A DNA stretch of 13,263 nt from Planctomyces sp. (GTDB lineage Bacteria; Planctomycetota; Planctomycetia; Planctomycetales; Planctomycetaceae): contig SYLK01000154.1 in NCBI GenBank assembly GCA_005809115.1, forward strand, positions 1 to 13,263, written 5' to 3'. Positions 7,775-13,263 of this stretch are shown here, one piece after another (position 1 is the stretch's first letter; every line of letters starts with the position of its first letter). The translations under genes were made by a program, and so were the position numbers. The notes under the pieces were generated by a model, which was given only the letters and a program-made list of their open reading frames with translations, had not been told where the DNA came from and searched no databases.

Positions 7775-9502
7775 CTACAAGGCTTCAATCCGATTCCGAA
7801 TCCTCTGGAACCCCGCCTGCGTGGCTGCGTCAATCACAAGGACACGCATCTCGTGCAGGGAATCCGGATCGAGCCTCAGATCGACGTCTGTCACGTCCGC
7901 TGCTTTTCCCTTTTCAGACTCCAGCAGACTCAGGACTTCAGCATAATCCGCGGCTCTGCGCCCTTCGACAAACACCACGTTATCCCGGTCGACCTGAACC
8001 AGAATGGCACTTGTGGGCGATTCTTCAATCACGATCGTGGTGGCACCATCGGCCGTCCGAGCCGGCGGCACGTCAAAACACTTCTGTGTGCTGAAGGAAG
8101 CCGTAATCATAAAAAAAATCAGCAACTGGAACGTCACGTCGACCATGGATGTCAGGTCCATCTCTTCCATCGAACTCGCGGGTTTACGCGGGACATAACC
8201 CGGGTCGTCGTCATCTGCCGGGAAATCCGACACGGTCGTCAGCGGCGAACGTGGCGAAGATATCGCGTCGCGGGATGTTCGCGACAGAACCCCGCGATCC
8301 GAAGGTGCGGCTGTCTCGACCGTCGCAATATCCACCGGATCCTCAGCGAATTCCACGACATCCAGAACTTCCAGGACTTCTGCTTCCCGCACCGGCTCGG
8401 CCCTGCCCGCAGCCTCGTCCTGTCTCACCGCGTCAGCCTTCACCGGCTTGTTCGCTGGCCGCACTCGCGCCGGCAGAGGGTTCGGAATAGCGCGAGTTGC
8501 TGCCAGGCCCGGTCGATCTGACAGCTGACGTGTCCCGTCGGCGACCGGGAGTTCGCGCGGCGAAGCAGCGGGCTTCTCGGACTGGGCGCGAGCCTCAGCG
8601 GCAAGCTGTTCGAGCTGTTCCAGGCGGGGCAGACGGATGCGATCCGGCGATCGTCCCTGTTTAATGGCTGTGCTCAGCTTCGTCACGTCCGCGAGCACTT
8701 CTTCCGCCGACTGATACCGCAGCGCCCGACGCTTGGCCATCATGCGATGCACCATGCGGCAGAGGATGTCGGGCAGCTTCGGGTTATTTTCCTTCAAAGG
8801 CGGCGGTGGTGAATTGAGATGCTGCAGTGCAATGGCCATGGGCGTCGAGCCGGTGAAGGGCGGCTCGCCACACAGCAGTTGATAACACGTGACTCCCAGC
8901 GAGTAAATATCCGTGCGAGGATCCAGATCTTTGCCGCTGACCTGCTCCGGGCTCATGTACAGCGGAGTCCCCATCGTGATTCCTTCGCGCGTCAGCCCAC
9001 TGGCGTCGTCGGAACCATGCAGCTGAGCAAGACCGAAATCGGCGACTTTGACGTCGCCCTTCCGGGTCACCATGATGTTTTCCGGCTTGATATCGCGGTG
9101 CACGATGCCCGCCTGGCCGGAGACAGTCAGGGCAGCCGCCACCTGCTGTATAATGTGCAGCGCTGACGGCAGGTCCGGCTTGCCGCGCTCACGCAGAATC
9201 GCCGCCAGATCCCTCCCCTGAACGAGTTCCTGGGCAATATAGTGCAGGTTGTCCTCGCAGCCGATCATGTACACCTGAATGATGTTCGGGTGATTCAGGC
9301 TGGCTGCCATCATGGCTTCCTGCCGAAATCTCGCGACCATCGTCTGACCGGAAGTTGCCATCACGGAAGGTTTCATCACCTTGACGGCAACATAGCGCTG
9401 GAGCGATGTCTGCTCAGCCAGGTACACGTCCGCCATGCCGCCTCCGCCCAGGTGGCGCAGCAGGTGAAAGTCTCCCAGCTTTCTGTCCGTCAGATCGCTC
9501 AT
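7775..9502 (-). CDS. Serine/threonine protein kinase fused to a C-terminal ExbD/TolR domain, 575 aa
   Basis: Residues about 12-285 form a complete Hanks-type kinase: glycine loop LGGGGMADVY (18-27), catalytic Lys41 in VAVK, helix-C Glu62, HRDIKPEN (135-142), DFG (155-157) and SPE (184-186). All key residues are present, so it should be active. A linker of about 150 residues follows; it starts with a charged helix (RLEQLEQLAAEA) and becomes acidic and Pro/Ala-rich. The C-terminus is a full ExbD/TolR domain: MEEMDLTSM, a membrane helix MVDVTFQLLIFFM with the conserved proton-path Asp455, and a periplasmic domain of about 100 residues. ExbD topology (N-terminus inside) places the kinase in the cytoplasm, so the fusion is topologically sound. 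The frame is continuous, and the ExbD part has no in-frame start with a ribosome site. The gene starts 3 bp after the stand-alone ExbD gene without its own Shine-Dalgarno, suggesting coupled translation. Typical bacterial membrane kinases carry PASTA or other sensor domains in this place. Substrates are unknown. Confidence 0.93.
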   Translation of the reverse strand: MSDLTDRKLGDFHLLRHLGGGGMADVYLAEQTSLQRYVAVKVMKPSVMATSGQTMVARFRQEAMMAASLNHPNIIQVYMIGCEDNLHYIAQELVQGRDLAAILRERGKPDLPSALHIIQQVAAALTVSGQAGIVHRDIKPENIMVTRKGDVKVADFGLAQLHGSDDASGLTREGITMGTPLYMSPEQVSGKDLDPRTDIYSLGVTCYQLLCGEPPFTGSTPMAIALQHLNSPPPPLKENNPKLPDILCRMVHRMMAKRRALRYQSAEEVLADVTKLSTAIKQGRSPDRIRLPRLEQLEQLAAEARAQSEKPAASPRELPVADGTRQLSDRPGLAATRAIPNPLPARVRPANKPVKADAVRQDEAAGRAEPVREAEVLEVLDVVEFAEDPVDIATVETAAPSDRGVLSRTSRDAISSPRSPLTTVSDFPADDDDPGYVPRKPASSMEEMDLTSMVDVTFQLLIFFMITASFSTQKCFDVPPARTADGATTIVIEESPTSAILVQVDRDNVVFVEGRRAADYAEVLSLLESEKGKAADVTDVDLRLDPDSLHEMRVLVIDAATQAGFQRIRNRIEAL

Positions 9503-9505
9503 CGG

Positions 9506-9943
9506 CTATTTTCGATCCTGCACCGCAAAGTGATACTTCAGGCGCTCCACCTCGGTCAGCGCGGCTTCGACTTCCCCCACGATTCCACTGGGGACCCGAC
9601 GCTCAGCCAGAATCATGACTTCCACATCGGCCGAGGCCGCCTTCTCCCCCAGCTGTCTGCGGACCTCCTCCAGCGACATCGAAACTCCGTCCAGTGTGAA
9701 TTCCGGTTCGGCACCTGCCACAGACGGCGCGGCCACAACCAGCTGCAGCATGCCTCCGGTCGGCCGGGAAGCTCCGGTCACCGCCGGGGGAATGTCCCGG
9801 TCCGGTGTCCCCTGCATCGTGGAACTGACCATGAAAAATATCAACAGCAGAAATGTGACATCAATCATCGGAGTAATGTCCATGTCCGCATCAGGAACCA
9901 GATTCCTGCGGCGGGGAAAGCCGCTTTCATCTTCATCAAACAC
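9506..9943 (-). CDS. ExbD/TolR-family biopolymer transport protein, 145 aa
   Basis: This is a small stator subunit of normal ExbD length. Residues 1-20 are cytoplasmic (FPRRRNLVPDADM). The membrane helix is at about 25-42 and carries MIDVTFLLLIFFM, with Asp28 matching the proton-path Asp of Escherichia coli ExbD. Residues about 45-145 form the periplasmic domain, ending ERLKYHFAVQDRK. In the known ExbB-ExbD complexes an ExbD dimer sits inside an ExbB pentamer and uses proton flow to move periplasmic or outer-membrane partners. The start is GTG, with AAGGGG six bases upstream (9950-9955). The gene sits 44 bp after the ExbB gene and 3 bp before the kinase-ExbD gene, so the same cluster encodes two different ExbD domains. 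Its membrane segment is nearly the same as that of the fusion, which points to an old duplication. Confidence 0.93.
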   Translation of the reverse strand: MFDEDESGFPRRRNLVPDADMDITPMIDVTFLLLIFFMVSSTMQGTPDRDIPPAVTGASRPTGGMLQLVVAAPSVAGAEPEFTLDGVSMSLEEVRRQLGEKAASADVEVMILAERRVPSGIVGEVEAALTEVERLKYHFAVQDRK

Positions 9944-9987
9944 AGCTCACCCCTTCACACGGCCGATCAGTCCCGCAGCGTGCCCGA

Positions 9988-10755
9988 TCATCGCTGGCTC
10001 CGCCCCCGGGCGGCTTCCAGATCGTCGATCAGGACCCCCAGACTCTCCTGGACGGAATCCCGCAGGCGAGACATTCGGACACCGGCAGCAGCCCCCATCA
10101 CCACCAGCGGAATAGCGATGAACAGGCCTGCCGCAGTCGTCCACAGGGCAAAACTGATATCGCCAGCCAGATCTCCGGGATTGATCCCGGACTGAGCGGC
10201 GCCGGCAATCTTCTTGAAGGCATTGATCATGCCCACCACAGTCCCCTGCAGCCCCAGCATCGGCGCCGCCTTGACCACGGTGGAGACCCACGATGCCGTC
10301 TGTTCCATTCCCGCCAGAATGTCTCGTTCGAATCGCTCACCCACCAGCTGACGCAATTTCTTCGCCGGCAGGTCGCGATTCTGTACCGCAATCTGCGTCA
10401 GCTGCGGAACTGCGCGTGACCACAGTTCCGGCGTGTCGCAGATCTGCGATACGCCTTCGAAGTCGTTTTCCGCGAGTCGATTCCCTACGTCTTCGAGAAA
10501 CGCCTGTTCGGCCAGTGGACTGGGAAATCCCTTCTGCCGCACGCGACGCATCAGGAGCACCACGCAGAACAATCCATATCCCGCGGCCGCAGCGAGACCC
10601 ACCCAGATGGAGTTCTCCACAAAGGTCAGCAGCGGCGTGACGTTGATCTGAGCAGTCCCTGTGGTTGCGTCGTACCACGAAAAGTCCGTCTGCATGGGAA
10701 ATCCCGAATCCTGTTCTGTTGCCGCTGAAAAACGATCTGCAGCCATTTCCGCCAT
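9988..10755 (-). CDS. MotA/TolQ/ExbB-family proton channel protein, 255 aa
   Basis: This is the channel subunit partner of the two ExbD domains. There are three membrane segments at about 49-69, 157-180 and 203-224, separated by the long cytoplasmic region usual for the family. The family signature is clear in APMLGLQGTVVGMINAF (164-180) and ALWTTAAGLFIAIPLVV (203-219), including the Thr residues (T172, T206/T207) that line the proton path in ExbB/TolQ. The N-terminus has no cleavable signal peptide. Two ATG starts three codons apart (10755 and 10746) and a later one at codon 21 are all possible, since none has a clear Shine-Dalgarno sequence. The gene lies 75 bp after the single-pass membrane protein and a GC-rich hairpin. 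From sequence alone one cannot tell whether it works in outer-membrane transport, envelope constriction or another role. Confidence 0.93.
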   Translation of the reverse strand: MAEMAADRFSAATEQDSGFPMQTDFSWYDATTGTAQINVTPLLTFVENSIWVGLAAAAGYGLFCVVLLMRRVRQKGFPSPLAEQAFLEDVGNRLAENDFEGVSQICDTPELWSRAVPQLTQIAVQNRDLPAKKLRQLVGERFERDILAGMEQTASWVSTVVKAAPMLGLQGTVVGMINAFKKIAGAAQSGINPGDLAGDISFALWTTAAGLFIAIPLVVMGAAAGVRMSRLRDSVQESLGVLIDDLEAARGRSQR

Positions 10756-10813
10756 CAGGTCCGGTTGTCCGGCATCACCGGGAAGCTCCGGAACACGCCC
10801 TCCGCCATGGAAC

Positions 10814-10830
10814 CCTGCCCGCCAGGCAGG
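10814..10830 (-). repeat. GC-rich hairpin directly after the stop of the single-pass membrane protein
   Basis: CCTGCC and GGCAGG form a perfect 6-bp stem with a 5-base loop, starting at the base right after the TAA (10833-10831). No T-tract follows, so it is not a convincing intrinsic terminator. It could protect the upstream part of the message or lower read-through into exbB. Confidence 0.4.
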
Positions 10831-11757
10831 TTACCTCGGCTTCTGGCCGGTCACCCGAAACTCGTAACCGTCTCCACTGCGTGCCACTTCAAAATACGTA
10901 CGCCGAATCTGGTCCGGCAGGCGCCGCGCGAAGCTCAGCTCAAGCCGCGCCAGCTGCTCCTCCAGCGGAGCCGGATAGAAATGCAGAATGACCCCGGAGC
11001 GCGCGTCTATGCCAGCCTTCTGAAACAACTCGATATCAGCATCCTTCCGTTCACCACCCTCCCAGTTCATGAACAGACGCCGTTCACCGTCACCCGTCCG
11101 GACTTCACGCACTGCGGGCTTGTCGTCACTGATGCGACTGAGATAGACCAGGCGGCTCTCCTGCGGAAACATCACCCCCAGTTCAATCCCGAAAAAATCC
11201 AGCTGCCGCGCATAGCTTTTCAGATCGCCCCGGTCCGCGAACCGCACAAACCAGCGCTGTTCCCGCTTCGCCCCTCCGGTCCCGGCCCCCCCGGTTCCCA
11301 GAGGTCTCCCGCCAGTTCCCTGAGCACTTCCCGGCTTTCCGGAATGCTTTTCGTCGCGGAATTCCGTCGGCTCGACCAGCTGTGATGCCAGATCGGAGAG
11401 TTCAATCACCGGATCAGTAATCTCCATCAGCTCGGTCACGTCGGATTCATCGGTGGCCAGCGACGGGTCATCCGTGGGGTCCTCGGGAGACTCGACATCC
11501 GGGGTCGCATCCGGAGTGCCGTCCTCCCACCCGCCATCCCCCTGCAGGTAGATGATCGGCTCCGGCAGCACGCGCGTGGGAAGCAGATTCGCCAGCCAGA
11601 CCGCAATCAGGCATGCCAGTATCACCGCCAGAATCGCTACTGCCGCAATCAGGCCCGAGGAGACCAGGTCATAACGTGTGATCCTCGTGTGAGGCACTCG
11701 CACAACGGCCCTCTGCCTGTGTTTCACTGTCGCTCTGTTGCCCAGCGCTGAAGACAC
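10831..11757 (-). CDS. Single-pass membrane protein with acidic and Gly-rich linker, unknown function, 308 aa from GTG
   Basis: I do not recognise the family. Numbering from the GTG, a basic N-terminal stretch of about 30 residues is followed by one long membrane helix at about 36-58 (IAAVAILAVILACLIAVW). Then comes an acidic Pro/Asp/Glu-rich linker (about 70-135), a Gly-rich patch (GTGGRPLGTGGAGTGG, about 146-163) and a compact C-terminal domain (about 165-308) starting RWFVRFADRGDLKSYARQLD. This plan (inside N-terminus, one helix, extended linker, small periplasmic domain) resembles TonB or TolA in outline, and the gene heads an ExbB/ExbD cluster, but no TonB-type His was seen in the helix and there is no clear sequence match. 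The frame extends to a TTG at 11904, but that lies upstream of the predicted promoter -35. The GTG at 11757 has GGGGGAGGAAGG just before it. An ATG at 11808 is the main alternative. Confidence 0.78.
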   Translation of the reverse strand: MSSALGNRATVKHRQRAVVRVPHTRITRYDLVSSGLIAAVAILAVILACLIAVWLANLLPTRVLPEPIIYLQGDGGWEDGTPDATPDVESPEDPTDDPSLATDESDVTELMEITDPVIELSDLASQLVEPTEFRDEKHSGKPGSAQGTGGRPLGTGGAGTGGAKREQRWFVRFADRGDLKSYARQLDFFGIELGVMFPQESRLVYLSRISDDKPAVREVRTGDGERRLFMNWEGGERKDADIELFQKAGIDARSGVILHFYPAPLEEQLARLELSFARRLPDQIRRTYFEVARSGDGYEFRVTGQKPR

Positions 11758-11769
11758 CCTTCCTCCCCC
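11758..11769 (-). promoter_or_regulatory. Ribosome binding site GGGGGAGGAAGG for the GTG start at 11757
   Basis: On the minus strand GGGGGAGGAAGG directly precedes GTG (11757-11755), with four bases between the GGAGG core and the start codon. The spacing is slightly short. No other candidate start in this frame has a comparable purine-rich sequence. Confidence 0.5.
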
Positions 11770-11858
11770 GGCGGCTGCGGATCCAGTGAACTGACAGCCA
11801 ACTGCCATACCGCCCCGGACGCAATTCCCGATGCGGAACTGCCGCCTGCCCACGATTG

Positions 11859-11888
11859 ATGCTACCCCGCCCCCGACGGCACTGTCAA
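11859..11888 (-). promoter_or_regulatory. Sigma70-like promoter candidate for the minus-strand cluster
   Basis: A perfect TTGACA (-35) lies at 11888-11883, followed after 18 bases by TAGCAT (-10, 4 of 6 matches to TATAAT) at 11864-11859. Transcription would start near 11852, about 95 bases before the GTG at 11757. This is the only gap in the cluster long enough and with both elements, so it may drive the whole set of genes. Confidence 0.45.
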
Positions 11889-11942
11889 CGAACCGAAGAA
11901 ACAATCACAGCGGAACTGCTGTTCTGCGGGTTTTCACGGGCA

Positions 11943-12038
11943 TCACCGGTCCGTCATCATGCTTCACCGGACTCACCAGATGGGCTATACTCGGGGTGAG
12001 CGTGTGCCTATTTGGCGAGTGATGCTTTGTTCCGGTGA
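11943..12038. repeat. Three copies of the heptamer TCACCGG in the divergent promoter region
   Basis: TCACCGG occurs at 11943-11949 and 11964-11970 in direct orientation, 21 bp apart (two helical turns), and inverted as CCGGTGA at 12032-12038. The second copy overlaps the -35 of the plus-strand promoter. The flanks are partly alike (ATCACCGGTCC, TTCACCGGACT, ATCACCGGAAC). It may be a regulator site, but the heptamer also occurs inside genes in this GC-rich window. Confidence 0.3.
11963..11991 (+). promoter_or_regulatory. Sigma70-like promoter candidate for the DUF1501 gene
   Basis: TTCACC (-35, 4 of 6 matches) at 11963-11968 and TATACT (-10, 5 of 6) at 11986-11991 are separated by an ideal 17 bases. 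Transcription would start near 11998, leaving a leader of about 95 bases before the ATG at 12094. Confidence 0.5.
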
Positions 12039-12082
12039 TATCAGGTTCCGGGTCGTTTCGTGGATTCTCTGGAATATCTGAC

Positions 12083-12090
12083 GGGGAGGA
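12083..12090 (+). promoter_or_regulatory. Ribosome binding site GGGGAGGA for the DUF1501 gene
   Basis: GGGGAGGA lies three bases before the ATG at 12094, so the GGAGG core is about four bases away. It supports this start over any internal one. Confidence 0.6.
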
Positions 12091-12093
12091 CCG

Positions 12094-13263
12094 ATGAATC
12101 ACAACAACCGGAATGGAAATGGCCCGCATCCGATCTCGCGACGCGGAAGTCTGGCGATTGGAGCCTTCGGATTCAGCGGCTGGCTGCTGGCGGATCTGCT
12201 GCGCGCAGAAGCGGCTGCGCCCGCCGCACGGTCTGGCAGATCGATTATCAACATCCATCTTGACGGTGGCCCATCGCATCTGGATACGATTGATCCCAAG
12301 CCCGAGGCGCCACTGGAGATCAGGGGCGAGTTCGGCACGATTGAGACGCGACTGCCGGGTGTGCGTGTCACGGAGCTGATGCCACGGATCGCGTCCATCG
12401 CGGATCGCTTTGCGATGGTGCGTTCGCTGGTGGGTTCCGTGGGTGACCACGATGCATTTCAGTGTCAGAGTGGCTACGGAGCCAATGATCTGAAGGCGTT
12501 CGGGGGACGTCCGGTGCTGGGGTCGGTGCTGTCGAAGCTGGACGGATCGGCCGCTGACACCGCCCCTCCGTTCATCGACCTGATGCAGGGCCGTCCGCTG
12601 GTGCGAAACAGCGCCCGCCCCGGTTTCCTCGGACCTTCGTTTCAACCCTTTCGCCCGGATATTTCTCATCTGTTTCAGCGGGAGCTGGAACCGGGGATGA
12701 AAGGCGAGCTGGCTCGGCTGGGCCCCGACCATCGCATCAGCCTCACACTGAATCCGCAGCTGTCGCCCGAACGTCTGCAGAACCGAACTGCGCTGCTGAC
12801 ACACCTGGACAGCATGCGGCGGGAGGCGGACCGCTCCGGAACGATGGAGGCAATGGATCGTTTTTCGCAGCAGGCCGTCGGAATCCTCACCTCCGGTCGG
12901 CTGGCAGCCGCCCTGCGTCTGGAATCCGAACCCGCTCACGTGCTGGCCCTGTACTCGTGCCCACAGTCGGACTCGGCCCCGAGGTTTTCGACAGACGAAG
13001 GGCCGGGAGCCGTCCGCAAGTTTCTGCTGGCTCGCCGACTGATCGAAGCCGGTGCTCGCTGCGTCAGCCTCTCCATCAGTGATTTCGATACGCATTCCGA
13101 TAATTTCAACCGAATGCGACGGCTGATGCCCATCGTCGACCAGGGACTGTTTGCACTGGTTACGGATCTGGAACAGCGGGGAATGCTGGACGATGTCACT
13201 ATCGTCGTGTGGGGGGAATTTGGAAGAACCCCGCGGATCGATCCAAAGACTGCCGGTCGCCAC
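12094..13263 (+). CDS. DUF1501 family exported protein, 5' 390 codons, runs off the window
   Basis: The first 390 residues are present and the gene continues past the window end. The N-terminus has a Tat-like leader: SRRGSLAIG (15-23) followed by a hydrophobic stretch and Ala-rich residues to about 42. The DUF1501 signatures are clear: the segment INIHLDGGPSHLDTIDPKP (about 52-71), with Asp57, His62 and Asp64 at likely metal ligands of the alkaline-phosphatase-like fold; SDFDTHSDNF near residue 330; and WGEFGRTPRIDPKTAGRH at the edge (373-390). Many planctomycete genomes hold numerous paralogues, often next to DUF1549/DUF1553 cytochrome-type proteins, none of which is seen here. Family members are predicted hydrolases or sulfatase relatives, but the substrate is unproven. 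The gene is divergent from the ExbB/ExbD cluster and has its own promoter, so it may be unrelated in function. Confidence 0.95.
   Translation, partial: MNHNNRNGNGPHPISRRGSLAIGAFGFSGWLLADLLRAEAAAPAARSGRSIINIHLDGGPSHLDTIDPKPEAPLEIRGEFGTIETRLPGVRVTELMPRIASIADRFAMVRSLVGSVGDHDAFQCQSGYGANDLKAFGGRPVLGSVLSKLDGSAADTAPPFIDLMQGRPLVRNSARPGFLGPSFQPFRPDISHLFQRELEPGMKGELARLGPDHRISLTLNPQLSPERLQNRTALLTHLDSMRREADRSGTMEAMDRFSQQAVGILTSGRLAAALRLESEPAHVLALYSCPQSDSAPRFSTDEGPGAVRKFLLARRLIEAGARCVSLSISDFDTHSDNFNRMRRLMPIVDQGLFALVTDLEQRGMLDDVTIVVWGEFGRTPRIDPKTAGRH

Larger units (their letters stand above)
11758..12093. other. Divergent intergenic promoter region, 336 bp
   Basis: This stretch separates the minus-strand cluster from the plus-strand DUF1501 gene. 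It holds one sigma70-like promoter candidate for each direction, the ribosome binding sites at both ends and three TCACCGG heptamers. The predicted untranslated leaders are about 95 bases on each side. I saw no RNA gene, known riboswitch pattern or terminator in it. The part from 11809 to 11904 is open in frame with the single-pass protein but is read here as non-coding. Confidence 0.6.

Noticed and set aside
7775..8170. A separate ExbD gene starting at the internal ATG (codon 445) rather than a kinase fusion
   Set aside because: There is no stop between kinase and ExbD and no Shine-Dalgarno before the ATG at 8170-8168. Internal initiation cannot be excluded, but the fusion is the simplest reading.
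10756..10779. Tiny leader frame (ATG CCG GAC AAC CGG ACC TGA) overlapping the exbB start as TGATG
   Set aside because: It has only six codons and no convincing ribosome site. Overlaps of this type arise easily by chance, so it is not listed as a gene.
11905..13263. 452-codon open frame on the minus strand covering the right end
   Set aside because: It lies antisense to the DUF1501 gene, whose protein has unmistakable family motifs and a strong ribosome site. The minus-strand translation is rich in Arg, Gln, His and Ser with no domain-like pattern, as expected of a shadow frame in GC-rich DNA.
1..13263. CRISPR arrays, tRNA or rRNA genes, insertion sequences, phage genes
   Set aside because: No spaced direct repeats, cloverleaf or rRNA-like sequence, transposase or integrase motifs were seen on either strand.

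Overview
The window looks like a piece of a planctomycete chromosome (phylum Planctomycetota). It is GC-rich. It carries a DUF1501 protein with a Tat-like leader, a Hanks-type serine/threonine kinase, large membrane-anchored PQQ-like propeller proteins and an ExbB/ExbD energising module, a combination typical of that phylum. I cannot name the genus from the sequence alone.

Layout. Almost everything from about 11,760 down to position 82 lies on the minus strand and reads as one long gene cluster. In transcription order it holds: (i) a single-pass membrane protein with a long acidic, glycine-rich linker (10831-11757); (ii) an ExbB/TolQ/MotA-type proton channel (9988-10755); (iii) a stand-alone ExbD (9506-9943); (iv) a fusion of a complete serine/threonine kinase to a complete ExbD domain (7775-9502); (v) a 1017-residue membrane-anchored PQQ-like beta-propeller protein (4600-7653); (vi) a solute-binding protein of the oligopeptide/nickel (SBP_bac_5) class with a helical-repeat N-terminal part (1878-4592); and (vii) a secreted protein of unknown function (82-1881). 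Several junctions are tight (3 bp between iii and iv, 7 bp between v and vi, a 4-bp ATGA overlap between vi and vii). The largest gap, 121 bp, lies between iv and v and contains two perfect palindromes. A further minus-strand gene may begin in the first 46 bases.

The 336-bp region 11758-12093 is a divergent promoter region. It has a sigma70-like promoter facing each way, strong Shine-Dalgarno sequences for both flanking genes and three copies of a TCACCGG heptamer. To its right, on the plus strand, a DUF1501 (alkaline-phosphatase-like fold) exported protein starts at 12094 and runs off the window end.

How the genes may work together (inference). ExbB plus two different ExbD domains suggests a proton-motive-force-driven stator whose ExbD dimer could be mixed: one plain subunit and one carrying a cytoplasmic kinase. 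The membrane topology fits, because ExbD has its N-terminus in the cytoplasm and its C-terminal domain in the periplasm. The single-pass protein upstream occupies the place a TonB/TolA-like transducer would have. The propeller, solute-binding and secreted proteins would act in the periplasm. The kinase-ExbD fusion, and the seven-gene unit around it, are the candidate previously undescribed system here: an envelope energiser physically linked to protein phosphorylation.
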